Shown: positions 7,979 through 17,937, counted from the first letter of the stretch. The stretch: DNA of 52,680 nt from Algoriphagus sp. AGSA1 (GCF_021390545.1 NZ_JAJUWR010000034.1:1-52680); one strand, 5' to 3'. Made by a program: numbers and translations. The notes: generated by a model from the letters alone, not told the origin.

Positions 7979-9295
7979 TTAAACTGCGTCAGACAAACTG
8001 GTAAAGGTGAAATCGCGGATTTTCATAGCCGGAATCAAATCACCTCCCACCCGCTGCTGCTGTCCCAGTGCCTCGATATTATTCAGCATAATGATGGGAC
8101 TTTCGTTGAAGCGGAAGTTTTTCACCGGGAATTTGATCTGGCCGTTTTCTATATAGAAAGTTCCATCTCTGGTCAAGCCTGTATAGAGTAAGGTTTGGGG
8201 ATCTACTGCCCTGATGTACCAGAATCTGGTAACCAGAATGCCTCTTTCTGTGTTTTTCACCATGTCGGCTATTGATTGGTCACCCCCGGCGATAATCATC
8301 CCGCTGGGTCTTCCGGTAGGTTCCACGCCTTGCTTCTCCGCCCAGTAGCGGGAATAGAACATGTTTTTGACCACACCGTTTTCCACCCATTTCATAGGTT
8401 TCTGAGGGAATCCTTCATTATCCCATGGTGAACCCGGAATCTGCGGACTTAATGGATCAGAGTAGATGTGTACACGCTCATCGAATAGCTTTTCGCCGAG
8501 TCGGGTTCCTCCACCCTTTTTACTCAAAAAGCTTCTGCCCTCATCCGCACTTCTGGCATCCAGACTTCTGGTCAATAAGCCCATCAGGTTCCCGGCCGCA
8601 GTAGGCTCAAGGATCACGGTATATTTACCGGGCTCTATGGCCTGGGCATTCTGCGATGCCTGGGCTTTTTGCATGGCGATGTTTGTGACATCTTTGGAAT
8701 TCAACAGACTCACGTCGTTGAAATCGCGAATGGCATATCCTGAGCCCGTTCCATCGGCAGTACGCACCGTAATGGAGAAATCCACGGATGTTCTCTTGTT
8801 GTAACCAAAAAGGCCTTTGCTATTTCCCTGAGCCACAAATCCCGAAAAATCCTCCAGGTATCCTGCTGCGGTAAGGTCTTTCTCACTGGTTGGCCCAATG
8901 CTGTCCGCTGCTATCTGGGCACGCTGGTCAGGGCTGATCTGATCCGTGGAGCTCGCGAATGTCTTACTCTCCAAATACTCCTGTGGACCAAGCATAGGCA
9001 TGTATTCTGGATTTTCCGGTGCCAGCTGTGCGATTTCCTCTGCTCTGGCAACCGCCTTTTTGAGTGATTCATCATCTAACTCATTGATACTGGATGAACC
9101 CGATTTTTTACCGTAAACTGAGGTAACGTTTAATCCTATTTCATTAGTCTCCCCGCTGGTACTTACGGAATTCCTTGCATAACGAATATTCCCGGTTCTG
9201 CCACCGAAAATCGTCACCTCGGTCTCATCCGCTTTTGCGTGGGAAAGCACTTTATCTATTATCTGTTTTGCTTCTTCTTTAGTCAAAATGGCCAT
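7979..9295 (-). CDS. TldE/PmbA-type metalloprotease subunit homologue
   Basis: A 438-residue TldD/PmbA family protein. It lacks the HExxxH zinc motif carried by the upstream partner, which fits the TldE (PmbA) role of non-catalytic subunit in the TldD/TldE heterodimer. Family-typical stretches include the glycine-rich motif around SGMIIAGGDQS (about residues 333-343) and the C-terminal FRFNESPI. No signal peptide is seen, in contrast to its partner. It starts 16 bp after the tldD stop, clearly in one transcript. In the characterised E. coli system the pair processes peptides such as microcin precursors; the substrate here is unknown. Confidence 0.9.
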   Translation of the reverse strand: MAILTKEEAKQIIDKVLSHAKADETEVTIFGGRTGNIRYARNSVSTSGETNEIGLNVTSVYGKKSGSSSINELDDESLKKAVARAEEIAQLAPENPEYMPMLGPQEYLESKTFASSTDQISPDQRAQIAADSIGPTSEKDLTAAGYLEDFSGFVAQGNSKGLFGYNKRTSVDFSITVRTADGTGSGYAIRDFNDVSLLNSKDVTNIAMQKAQASQNAQAIEPGKYTVILEPTAAGNLMGLLTRSLDARSADEGRSFLSKKGGGTRLGEKLFDERVHIYSDPLSPQIPGSPWDNEGFPQKPMKWVENGVVKNMFYSRYWAEKQGVEPTGRPSGMIIAGGDQSIADMVKNTERGILVTRFWYIRAVDPQTLLYTGLTRDGTFYIENGQIKFPVKNFRFNESPIIMLNNIEALGQQQRVGGDLIPAMKIRDFTFTSLSDAV

Positions 9296-9311
9296 AATTC
9301 TCGTGTTGAGG

Positions 9312-10955
9312 TTAAATATTTCTTCCCGTATTGATCACATTCACCCCGTCAAAACGGGTGGTCGCACTACCATGTGATACCGCTGATGCCTGCGATGGCT
9401 GCCCTTTTCCATCGAAAAAAGAACCGAAGAACCTATAGTCGTCCTTGTCGCAAATCTGGGAACAGGAATTCCAGAACTCCTGGGTATTGGACTGATAAGC
9501 CACATCCTCAAGCATACCTACGATTTCGCCATTTTTGATTTCGTAGAACAACTGACCTCCAAACTGGAAGTTGTACCGCTGTTGATCTATGGAATAAGAT
9601 CCGCGCCCAAGGATATAAATGCCTTTTTCCACATTCTTGATCATTTCCGCAGGACTGAGTTTCTCTGTACCTGGACGCAAAGAAACATTTGGCATACGCT
9701 GGAACTGCACGGAACTCCAGTTGTCCGCAAAGCAGCAACCATGAGATTCATTTTCTCCCAAAATCCCCACCTGGTCACGGATAGCCTGATAGTTTACCAA
9801 AACCCCGTTTTTGATCAAATCCCACTCTTTTGTCTTGACTCCCTCATCATCATATCCCGTGTTTCCGAGAGTGAGTGGCTGGGTCTTGTCAGCGAAGATA
9901 TTGACTTTGTCAGAACCGTATTTGAAATCACCTGATTTCCACTTGTCCAAGGTAGCGAAGCTGGTTCCGGCATAATTAGCCTCATAGCCCAGAACCCGAT
10001 CCAGCTCCAGTGGGTGGCCTACAGATTCGTGGATAGTCAATCCCAAGTGATCAGGATCCAGCACCAAATCATATTTGCCCGGCACCACAGACTTTGCGGA
10101 GATTTTCTCCTGGGCCTGTTTGGCAGCTTCGGTGGCATCTTCAACGATGTCATAGGTGTTTTTGTAGCTGTTAAACCCAGCCGGGTTCATGATTTTGTCT
10201 TCTGCCAGACCATCCATATACTCATATCCCATCCCCATAGGTGCACTAAGCGCCTGCCTGGTCCGGAATCCTCCGGATTCTTTATTTACCGCAGTAACGG
10301 TGAAAGTCGGCCAGATCCTATGGATATCCTGATCGATGTACGAGCCATCCGAGGAAGCAAAATACTTCTGTTCATTGATCATAAACAGCGCGGAATTGAC
10401 GAAAGCCGCTCCGTTGTCTATTGCGGCATTGTTTGCCTTCAGCAGGAGATCAATTTTGTCCTTTACAGGAATCTCCAAAGCGTTTTTCTTAATTGGAGTA
10501 CTCCAGGTCACCTCCCCATGGCCTGGCTCTGGGGCAAGCTCTACGGGTTCTTTCTGAAGTTTGGAATTTGCTTTGGCAATAGAAACTGCCGTTTCGGCAC
10601 ATTTCTTAATCCCATCAGGTGAGACATCAGAGGTGGACGAGAAACCCCATGTACCATTGGCTATCACCCGGATCCCTACGCCAAAGGTCTCCCCATTGGA
10701 GATATTTTGGACGTTTTTGTCCCGGGTAAACACATTCTGCCTCAGGTATCTTCCTATTCTTACGTCGGTGTAAGTCGCTCCTTTTGCTTTGGCCGCATTC
10801 AGTGCTATATCTGCCAGGACTTTTTTGGCTGCGGTATCGATCCCCGGCACAAGCAATTGCTCTGCCGAGACAGGATTCCCCATCATAAAAAGCCCGGAGG
10901 TAGCAAGGGCTCCTAGCCCCATTCCGGAAAGGTGGATAAAATCTCTTCTTTTCAT
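9312..10955 (-). CDS. TldD-type metalloprotease with Tat signal
   Basis: A 547-residue TldD/PmbA family protein with the catalytic HExxxH motif as LTIHESVGHPLELDR at about residues 305-319. The N-terminus MKRRDFIHLSGMGLGALA is a twin-arginine (Tat) signal followed by a hydrophobic stretch and a probable AxA site (PVSA, around 28-31). It is thus predicted to fold in the cytoplasm and be exported, unlike classical cytoplasmic TldD. It is the first gene of the minus-strand operon with tldE and the MoxR genes. The family assignment is strong; export rests on the signal motif alone. Confidence 0.92.
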   Translation of the reverse strand: MKRRDFIHLSGMGLGALATSGLFMMGNPVSAEQLLVPGIDTAAKKVLADIALNAAKAKGATYTDVRIGRYLRQNVFTRDKNVQNISNGETFGVGIRVIANGTWGFSSTSDVSPDGIKKCAETAVSIAKANSKLQKEPVELAPEPGHGEVTWSTPIKKNALEIPVKDKIDLLLKANNAAIDNGAAFVNSALFMINEQKYFASSDGSYIDQDIHRIWPTFTVTAVNKESGGFRTRQALSAPMGMGYEYMDGLAEDKIMNPAGFNSYKNTYDIVEDATEAAKQAQEKISAKSVVPGKYDLVLDPDHLGLTIHESVGHPLELDRVLGYEANYAGTSFATLDKWKSGDFKYGSDKVNIFADKTQPLTLGNTGYDDEGVKTKEWDLIKNGVLVNYQAIRDQVGILGENESHGCCFADNWSSVQFQRMPNVSLRPGTEKLSPAEMIKNVEKGIYILGRGSYSIDQQRYNFQFGGQLFYEIKNGEIVGMLEDVAYQSNTQEFWNSCSQICDKDDYRFFGSFFDGKGQPSQASAVSHGSATTRFDGVNVINTGRNI

Positions 10956-11746
10956 GTGATTATAATTGATTTTTTAACGGACACATGGAATCTCGCAGGA
11001 TTACAACCATCCCGCTGTGTGTAGTTTTTCGTCATGCTTGATTTCAATTTATCTCTTGGTTAAAGTTTAAGGTTTATACTAATGATATTCATTTTGGGTT
11101 AAATAGTCCGTTCAAAGTACTGCTATCCTTGGATTAAGCAAAGAAAAAATACAGGCTCGGTGATTTGGAGGGGTATGAATCGCAATTTCAACGGACAAGG
11201 AGGGAATAAACCTGATTTTCGGAACCATAATCCGTATATCCCGCAATAAGCAAAAATGAATAAAAGGTGTGTTTTTCATTGTTTTCATTGACCGATTCAT
11301 AATTGGTTTTTCTTACTGCGATTACCCGCAATGAGTCCAAACGGAAAGTTTGGACATCACCCAAACCCTCCATAGCTAATCCCCTTGATACATATAAAAA
11401 CAAAATGAATCATATTTTCAATAAAAAACAAAAAAATACTAAAATCACATTTAATTTTAAACCTGATTTTCCAATAAAAACATAAAAAACATCAAGAATA
11501 ATTGTTTTTTAACCCTATTACAAATTTTCACACAAACCATTCATGTAAATAGCGAAATTAGCCGCCACTTAAAGACGAAATTATAATTCGTTAAAAATCA
11601 TTTCATTTCTAAGAAATACTGTAAAAACCACCCTCTTGAAATATAGTATTTAAACCCCTTTTTAGTTGTCATTTCTGTAAAATAAACCTGATATGGCTAT
11701 CATTTTTTCAATAGAATTAGTGACTTATCAACCAAATCTCAACTAA
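10956..11746. other. Gene-free region between tldD and susC
   Basis: A 790-bp, AT-rich stretch between divergent transcription units. It must hold the promoters of the tldD operon (near 10960-11100, minus) and of susC (upstream of 11747, plus), but no convincing TTTG/TAnnTTTG pair stands out. A minus-strand frame at 11188-11403 (71 codons) has no recognisable similarity. No sigma/anti-sigma or sensor gene precedes susC. No strong hairpin, tRNA or repeat is seen. Confidence 0.5.
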
Positions 11747-14700
11747 ATGAAAAAACTTAGACTAATTATCTTGTTGACATTTCTGTCAATAGGAAACCTC
11801 CTGGCCCAGTCCCTGACCGTGACAGGAAAGGTAGAATCCTCAGAAGACGGGCTCCCCATCCCAGGAGCCAGTATTCAGATCAAAGGTACCACCAATGGAG
11901 TGATCACTGACATGGATGGCAACTACACGATCACGGTACCTAGTACAGAATCTGTTTTGATATTCTCGTTCGTTGGTCACAGTACCCAAGAGGAGGCAGT
12001 CGGAAATCGATCAACTATCGATGTCATGCTGAAATCTTCAATAAGCGACTTGGGGGAAGTGGTCGTAACGGGAGTTGCAGTAGGCACACCCACTAAAAAA
12101 CTCGGCTTTGCCATAGGAAAAGTGGACAAGGAACTGCTTCAGGAAGCTCCGGCCACAGATCCCGGAAACGCTATCCGCGGGAAGGTCTCAGGTGTCCAGA
12201 TCGTACAAGGGACCGGAAGGCCGGGAACAGCCCCTACGATCAGACTTAGAGGGGTGACGGCCATATCCGGAGATCAGCAACCATTGATCATAGTGGATGG
12301 TGTAATCACCCAGGGAAGCTTGGCAGATATCAATATGAATGATGTGGAAAGTATAGAAGTGCTTAAAGGAGCGGCGGCCTCTTCTCTTTATGGATCACTG
12401 GCCGGAAACGGTGTGATTCAGATCATTACCAAAAGAGGAGCCGACAGAGATGGGGTGACAAGGGTGACGGTACGTCAGGAATTGGGAAACAGCTACCTGG
12501 CGAATCAGGTACCCCTATCCTATCACCATAGGTATCAGTTGAACCCTGACGGCAGCTATGTATTGACTAATCCCAACAACCCAAATACCCGGGTGGAAGA
12601 GGAAGACGGAATTATGGACAATGAGTATCCCCAGGTATTCAATAATCAGGAATTGCTATTTAAAGCACAGCCATTCTATACCACAAATGTCTCTGTTGCC
12701 AACACAGGCGCAAAGACAAATTTCTTTCTGGGATTTGAAAATCTGAATCAGGGAGGGATCGTAGTGGATATGCCCGCTTACAAAAGACAAAGTCTGCGTC
12801 TCAATGTAGATCACCAGCTTACAGAAAAAATCAAACTGACCAGCAGCACACTTTATGTCAATACCGATAGTCCAAACAACGGTGAAAACGGACAGAGCGG
12901 CTTGTTTTACCCAGTTCTTGCCCACGAACCAGACCAGGATTTATTCGCCAACAGGGACGGAGGGATTTTGCCAAGGTCTCAAAGTAATCTCCAAAATCCT
13001 TTATACGAGGTACGAAACAGGTTTTTCAGAAGAGATAGGAGAAGACTGCTTCAGAATATCCAGGCAAATTACAAAATCCTAAGCTGGCTAACTGTAGAGG
13101 GGCAATATTCCATGGACAGAGAATGGAACACCAATGAAAACTATACCCCAAAGGGATATATCACCCAAAACAGACCTGAGGGAGGACTAGGCTCACTCTA
13201 TCAGGATTGGAGAAACAAGAGTGCGGAAGTGGCAACTGCCTCAATCTATGCCCAAAAGAAATTTGGAGATTGGAATTCACTGGTGACGCTCAGATATCAA
13301 TTTGAGAAATATACTGACGAAAGAACCGAAATATCAGGTTCCAATTTTGCAGTAATTGACATCCCTAGATTCAATAATGTAGATCCCACCACATTAGACA
13401 TAACTAACTATATAACAGATGTTCGAGCAGAAAACCTCTTCTTGAACATGGGATTTGATTACAAGGACAAGTATATCATTGAAGGGTTAATCCGCCGTGA
13501 TGGATCCTCATTGTTTGGTGAAGATGAGCGCTATCAACTATTCTACAGGGGCACAGCTGCCTACCGGGTATCGGAAGATCTACAAATACCAGGATTTCAG
13601 GAATTAAAACTTAGAGCATCTTATGGAACATCAGGAGCCAGACCCCGGTTCGAAGCTCAATACGAAACGTTTGACCTGGATAGAGGAGTCGCTTCCAAGG
13701 ATGTACTTGGCAACAAAGACCTCAAACCATCCAAAATCGGAGAATTTGAGGTAGGAATAAATGCAAATTTCCTAAAGAAGTGGTCTTTTGAGTTTAATTA
13801 CGCCAACATCAAAGCAGATGATCAGATTCTTTTGGTACCTCTTTCCAGTGTGGCAGGATTTGGCTACCAATGGAGAAATGCGGGAACAGTACGGACCCAT
13901 GCTTATGAACTGAGCTTGGGGTCGTTTTTGATAGAAAAGAAAGACTTTTCCTGGAACTTTAATATCGTAGCCAGTAATTCAAAATCAACTGTCGAATACT
14001 TAGGAGTACCTACCATTTTACGTGGAGACGGAATTACAAGCGGTATGTTCAGAATTGCCGAAGGCGAGCAATTCGGGGTCATGTACGGGAATGTGTTTGC
14101 TCAATCAGCTAATGATTTTATTCTGGACGATAACGGATACATAACCAATATCTCAGGGTACTTGCCCAACTCAGAATCCAATAAGACACCTGCTGATTTT
14201 GAACAGAATTCAGATGGATATATGGTACCAGCAGGGACAGAAAACACAAAAGATGAGACGGCTGTCATTTTATATGATCCGACCACCGGTCAAAAACTTG
14301 ATGCCAAAATCGGAAACAGCGCACCTGACTTGATCATGGGGCTAAACAATACACTACGATATAAGAACTTATCGCTATTTGTACTCTTGGATGCCCAGAT
14401 AGGTGGAGACATTTACAACTCATCCAAGCAAAACCTATACTTCCAGGAACGTCATGGTGATCTCGATCAGTTCGACAAACCAGAGGGCCAGCGTAAATCC
14501 GTTCCGTATTACTCCGGTGCCACAAGTCTATATAACGGTGCTGCGCCTGCCAAGCATTTTGTGGAGAAAGCCACCTACATGAAATTACGTGAGGTTGCTC
14601 TGACTTATAGAATAGATGAGGCTATGATGAATTCCATTGGAATAGGGAAATTATTTTATGACGCCAAGTTATCTCTTATCGGCAGAAATCTGCTGACGTT

Positions 14701-14830
14701 CACCGACTACTCCGGATTTGATCCTGAAGTAGCCTCCTTAAGTGCTGGGGACCCCACCACCTTCAGGTCTGATTCTTATGTGTATCCCATGTTTAGAACA
14801 TTCACAGCAGCAATTGAATTAAGATTCTAA
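11747..14830 (+). CDS. SusC/RagA family TonB-linked outer membrane protein
   Basis: A 1027-residue TonB-dependent transporter of the SusC/RagA type. It has a signal peptide (MKKLRLIILLTFLSIGNLLAQ), then a carboxypeptidase-regulatory-like beta-sandwich (about residues 23-108, PIPGASIQIKGT), then the family signature DLGEVVVTG leading into the plug (about 112-235, with IRGKVSGVQI and PLIIVDGV). The beta-barrel follows and ends at ELRF with a terminal aromatic. It imports a nutrient together with its SusD lipoprotein partner, which starts 16 bp downstream. No glycoside hydrolase, peptidase or sigma/anti-sigma genes adjoin, so the substrate cannot be guessed. Confidence 0.96.
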   Translation: MKKLRLIILLTFLSIGNLLAQSLTVTGKVESSEDGLPIPGASIQIKGTTNGVITDMDGNYTITVPSTESVLIFSFVGHSTQEEAVGNRSTIDVMLKSSISDLGEVVVTGVAVGTPTKKLGFAIGKVDKELLQEAPATDPGNAIRGKVSGVQIVQGTGRPGTAPTIRLRGVTAISGDQQPLIIVDGVITQGSLADINMNDVESIEVLKGAAASSLYGSLAGNGVIQIITKRGADRDGVTRVTVRQELGNSYLANQVPLSYHHRYQLNPDGSYVLTNPNNPNTRVEEEDGIMDNEYPQVFNNQELLFKAQPFYTTNVSVANTGAKTNFFLGFENLNQGGIVVDMPAYKRQSLRLNVDHQLTEKIKLTSSTLYVNTDSPNNGENGQSGLFYPVLAHEPDQDLFANRDGGILPRSQSNLQNPLYEVRNRFFRRDRRRLLQNIQANYKILSWLTVEGQYSMDREWNTNENYTPKGYITQNRPEGGLGSLYQDWRNKSAEVATASIYAQKKFGDWNSLVTLRYQFEKYTDERTEISGSNFAVIDIPRFNNVDPTTLDITNYITDVRAENLFLNMGFDYKDKYIIEGLIRRDGSSLFGEDERYQLFYRGTAAYRVSEDLQIPGFQELKLRASYGTSGARPRFEAQYETFDLDRGVASKDVLGNKDLKPSKIGEFEVGINANFLKKWSFEFNYANIKADDQILLVPLSSVAGFGYQWRNAGTVRTHAYELSLGSFLIEKKDFSWNFNIVASNSKSTVEYLGVPTILRGDGITSGMFRIAEGEQFGVMYGNVFAQSANDFILDDNGYITNISGYLPNSESNKTPADFEQNSDGYMVPAGTENTKDETAVILYDPTTGQKLDAKIGNSAPDLIMGLNNTLRYKNLSLFVLLDAQIGGDIYNSSKQNLYFQERHGDLDQFDKPEGQRKSVPYYSGATSLYNGAAPAKHFVEKATYMKLREVALTYRIDEAMMNSIGIGKLFYDAKLSLIGRNLLTFTDYSGFDPEVASLSAGDPTTFRSDSYVYPMFRTFTAAIELRF

Positions 14831-14846
14831 TTCTAAAATTACCATT

Positions 14847-16355
14847 ATGAAAAAATCACTGAATATATACTTGGGAGCAATCCTTTCCGGCATCATGTTC
14901 CTATCAGCCTGCGCAGATCTTGACGTAGAGAATCTGAACAATCCCGATACCGATAAAGTACTAGCCACACCGGATGACCTCAAGGGAGTGGTAGCTGGAG
15001 CATTTTCCAACTTATACGGCTTATTTACTGCCTATAGAGGTCAGGTAAATCTGGAGCATACCGCTGATCATACTACCATGACCAACAATGTGAGCAATTG
15101 GTGGTCTGAGTTCAAGGTAGAGCCCAGACCACAGTTTGCAAACAGCCTGGCTAATTCCAATCGGGCTGGAATAATTGACAATCCGTTTAGACTAACCAAC
15201 TCTGCTATTTCCTCAGCTGTGGATGTCATCAGGCTGATCGAAAATGAAGGCGTAGAAATCGGCACCAATGGAGCGGATACTGAAATGGTATTAGCAGCTG
15301 CATACTTTGCCAAAGGAATGGCTGAAGGATACCTTGCTTCCACCTATGATCAAGGATATGTCGTGGACAAGGATACGGATCTTACTACCATAGAACTGCA
15401 GCCATACGATGCTGTAATGGATATCGCTTTGGCGGATCTAGGCAAAGTGATTGAGCTGGCCACTTCTTCCTCGTTCCAGCTAGACCCTACCTTTATCAAT
15501 ACCCCTTCTCCTATGGGAGATGCTGAACTTGCACGATTGGCAAGTACCTATTCAGCTCATTTTATGATGACCAGAAGTAGGACTAAGGCTCAAAATGATG
15601 CAAATGACTGGGCCAAAATCAAAGAATTGGCCAAAGGGGGCATTACTGATGATTATATCATTGTGCAGGATGGCTCAAATTGGAGCAACTCTTTTATCAA
15701 CATTTCCGGATTGGATTGGTATTTCAGAATTGACCACCGAATCATCAGGATTTTTGACCCTTCTTTTCCAAAAAGGTACCCACTCGAAGCCACAGCCTTA
15801 CTCCCTCCTGCCACTTCGGACGACAAAAGATTAGAGCTGTATTATTTCTATGAGGAAGATATGTCCCGTTTCAATCTTACCCGAGGGGCACAGTTAAGAA
15901 GCAACTACCGCATAGGCAGATGGGATGAATTCTATAGAGGAGGCGGGATAGGGCCTATCCCTTATTTCTTTGACTATATCAATCAATTGATCATAGCCGA
16001 GGCAGAGGTGATGACTGGCAATACCCAAGCTGCTATTGATATCCTAAATGAAGGAAACAGAATAACTGTCGGCGGATTAGCCCCCCTACCGAATAGCCTC
16101 TCTGCCCAAGAAGTGCTTCAAACGATCTGGGACGAGCGGGATATAGAAGTCTGTAGAACCGATTGGGCGATTCCGTTCATGGATGCCAGAAGAAGAGGGA
16201 TTCTCCAGCGAGGTGTGCTACTACATTTCCCCGTTCCTATCACTGAGATGCTGGTGTTGGGCTTGCCAGAATATACTTTCGGTGGTCAATCAGCAGCAGA
16301 TGGAGTAAATACATCAGATGGTGAGGGAGCTTGGTACACGCCACCAGGCTTATAA
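14847..16355 (+). CDS. SusD/RagB family substrate-binding lipoprotein
   Basis: A 502-residue SusD/RagB-type surface lipoprotein. It has a lipoprotein signal with lipobox LSAC (Cys at residue 21), then DLDVENLNNPDTDKVLATP, typical of the SusD N-terminus, then helical TPR-like segments. The C-terminal RagB-like region includes LIIAEAEVMTGNTQAAIDILN and WDERDIEVCRTD. It caps the SusC channel at the cell surface and captures the ligand. Cotranscribed with susC (16-bp gap) and followed by a clear terminator. Length and order are normal for the family. Confidence 0.95.
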   Translation: MKKSLNIYLGAILSGIMFLSACADLDVENLNNPDTDKVLATPDDLKGVVAGAFSNLYGLFTAYRGQVNLEHTADHTTMTNNVSNWWSEFKVEPRPQFANSLANSNRAGIIDNPFRLTNSAISSAVDVIRLIENEGVEIGTNGADTEMVLAAAYFAKGMAEGYLASTYDQGYVVDKDTDLTTIELQPYDAVMDIALADLGKVIELATSSSFQLDPTFINTPSPMGDAELARLASTYSAHFMMTRSRTKAQNDANDWAKIKELAKGGITDDYIIVQDGSNWSNSFINISGLDWYFRIDHRIIRIFDPSFPKRYPLEATALLPPATSDDKRLELYYFYEEDMSRFNLTRGAQLRSNYRIGRWDEFYRGGGIGPIPYFFDYINQLIIAEAEVMTGNTQAAIDILNEGNRITVGGLAPLPNSLSAQEVLQTIWDERDIEVCRTDWAIPFMDARRRGILQRGVLLHFPVPITEMLVLGLPEYTFGGQSAADGVNTSDGEGAWYTPPGL

Positions 16356-16406
16356 GCTATCAATGGGTTCCAGAAACCTTGAAAATAAAAGCTGATCAAA
16401 AATTAT

Positions 16407-16442
16407 ATGCGTTGTGCCTCCGCTGGTACAACGCATTTTTTG
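16407..16442 (+). terminator. Rho-independent terminator after susD
   Basis: ATGCGTTGT (16407-16415) pairs perfectly with ACAACGCAT (16428-16436), a 9-bp stem with a 12-nt loop, followed by a T run. It sits between the convergent susD and alkB genes, so the stem could serve both strands; the T run favours the plus strand. Confidence 0.85.
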
Positions 16443-16446
16443 TGCA

Positions 16447-17055
16447 TTACCTCACAATCGTCCGAAAAGTCAGATTAATTCTTGGCTTTGACACCAGCTT
16501 TGTCGGGGGCAATCGGTGTAGCCAATGTGTCTGCGTAGTATCCTTCATCACCAGTAGGCTACCATGCTCCAGTACTTTTGACACCGTTTCTTTGGTGGTT
16601 TTATGCTTGAAGGAAAACTTGCGCTCCGCCCCAAAACTCACCGAAGCAATGGCGCCGTCTTTTTTCAGATCGGTCTCCCCATCGCTATGCCAGGCCATTC
16701 CCTCACTCCCATTGTGGTAGAGATTCAGCAGGCAGGAATTGAAGGTCTCTCCTGTTTTCTTTTCTACCAGACCCTTCAGCTCCAGCAATTCTTTGGTCCA
16801 GGGTAGAGCTGTTTTGGTATGATTGGAATAGGTGTATTCAAAGGACTTCTCTGCATACCAAGCTACTTTCCGCTTGGTTTCTATGCGTTTTCCAAAAATT
16901 ATAGCCACATCGTTCTCCCATTGAATCCGATTCAACAAGTAATCAAGGTAACTCAATGCCTGATTCGCAGGCATAATTTTGCCATAGTAATTCACTGTCC
17001 CGTCTTTGGGCAGTAAGTTTACGCTTTCGTAAGAAGTCTGATTGAACAAATCCAT
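16447..17055 (-). CDS. alkB: AlkB-like 2-oxoglutarate/Fe(II) DNA dealkylase
   Basis: A 202-residue AlkB-family dioxygenase of the ALKBH2-like type. The iron ligands are His123 and Asp125 (AWHSDGE) and His180 (HWLHRLP). The 2-oxoglutarate/substrate arginines are in PRINLTFR (Arg192 and Arg198). Such enzymes repair 1-methyladenine and 3-methylcytosine by oxidative demethylation. It lies 9 bp downstream of the Ada-type gene on the same strand, forming an alkylation-damage operon like ada-alkB of enterobacteria. Its stop is just past the susD terminator. Confidence 0.93.
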   Translation of the reverse strand: MDLFNQTSYESVNLLPKDGTVNYYGKIMPANQALSYLDYLLNRIQWENDVAIIFGKRIETKRKVAWYAEKSFEYTYSNHTKTALPWTKELLELKGLVEKKTGETFNSCLLNLYHNGSEGMAWHSDGETDLKKDGAIASVSFGAERKFSFKHKTTKETVSKVLEHGSLLVMKDTTQTHWLHRLPPTKLVSKPRINLTFRTIVR

Positions 17056-17064
17056 ATCACTAGC

Positions 17065-17937
17065 TTATACCTTTGCATTCAGCTGGGCAGCTTCCCAACC
17101 TATAATTGCTGACTTTCGGGTATTCCCCCACATGTAGCCGCCGATTTTTCCGCTGGACTGGATCACACGATGACAGGGAATCAGGAAAGCAACAGGGTTA
17201 CTGCCTATGGCAGTTCCAATAGCGCGGGAAGCTTTCGGTTTTTCTATTTCCTCAGCAATGGCACCATAGGTGGTAAGATTTCCCTGCGGTATCTTCAGCA
17301 GCGCCTCCCAGACTTTTAATTGGAAAGGGGTGCCGTGCAAATGCAGTTTGATCCGGTTGAGCTTGCTCCAATCGTGCTGAAATATAAACAGTGCTTCCTG
17401 CTGAATTTCATCTACCAATTGATTGTACCGGGCATTTGGAAAGCGGGATTTCAACGTCTCTTCCCCTTCCTCCTTGTCTGGGAAAAAAGCTAAGTGACAA
17501 ATGCCCTTTCCCGTAGAAGCCACAATGATTTCTCCAAAAGGGCTTTCTGCAAAGCTGTAATTGATCTGGAGATTTTCTCCTCCATTTTTGAATTCGCCCG
17601 GAGTCATTCCTTCTATTTTCACAAATAAATCATGAAGCCTTCCCGTACCGGATAGTCCTGTTTCTTGCGCAGCATCAAAGAGCGTAGCTTCTCTTCCCTG
17701 CAAAAGTTGCTTGGCGTATTCCACACTCACATACTGCATGAATTTCTTCGGGCTCACTCCTGCCCACTCGCTGAACATGCGCTGGAAATGAAAAGGGCTC
17801 AGGTGTACCTGGGCTGCAATTTCATCCAGAGAGGGCTGGCTTTTAAAGTTGGCCTGTATGTAGGCTATAGCTTCGGCAATCCGATTGTAATTGAGGACTT
17901 GACTTTCGTTCATTTTTCTGAATGCTAGATTACCCAA
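17065..17937 (-). CDS. ada: Ada-type fusion: AraC HTH plus O6-methylguanine-DNA methyltransferase
   Basis: A 290-residue protein. The N-terminal part (about residues 12-110) is an AraC-type double helix-turn-helix (LSPFHFQRMFSEWAGVSPKKF). The C-terminal part is an O6-alkylguanine-DNA alkyltransferase with the acceptor Cys255 in the PCHRVI motif, preceded by the RAIGTAIGSNP loop. The zinc-binding N-Ada domain, which in E. coli senses methylphosphotriesters, is absent, so activation must differ or depend on Cys255 alkylation. It directly precedes alkB and is probably its regulator. The start follows the visible homology; no Shine-Dalgarno sequence helps. Confidence 0.92.
   Translation of the reverse strand: MGNLAFRKMNESQVLNYNRIAEAIAYIQANFKSQPSLDEIAAQVHLSPFHFQRMFSEWAGVSPKKFMQYVSVEYAKQLLQGREATLFDAAQETGLSGTGRLHDLFVKIEGMTPGEFKNGGENLQINYSFAESPFGEIIVASTGKGICHLAFFPDKEEGEETLKSRFPNARYNQLVDEIQQEALFIFQHDWSKLNRIKLHLHGTPFQLKVWEALLKIPQGNLTTYGAIAEEIEKPKASRAIGTAIGSNPVAFLIPCHRVIQSSGKIGGYMWGNTRKSAIIGWEAAQLNAKV

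Noticed and set aside
11188..11403. Minus-strand 71-codon frame in the susC upstream region
   Set aside because: No recognisable family, no neighbour in the same direction at suitable spacing; kept only as a note in the gap description.
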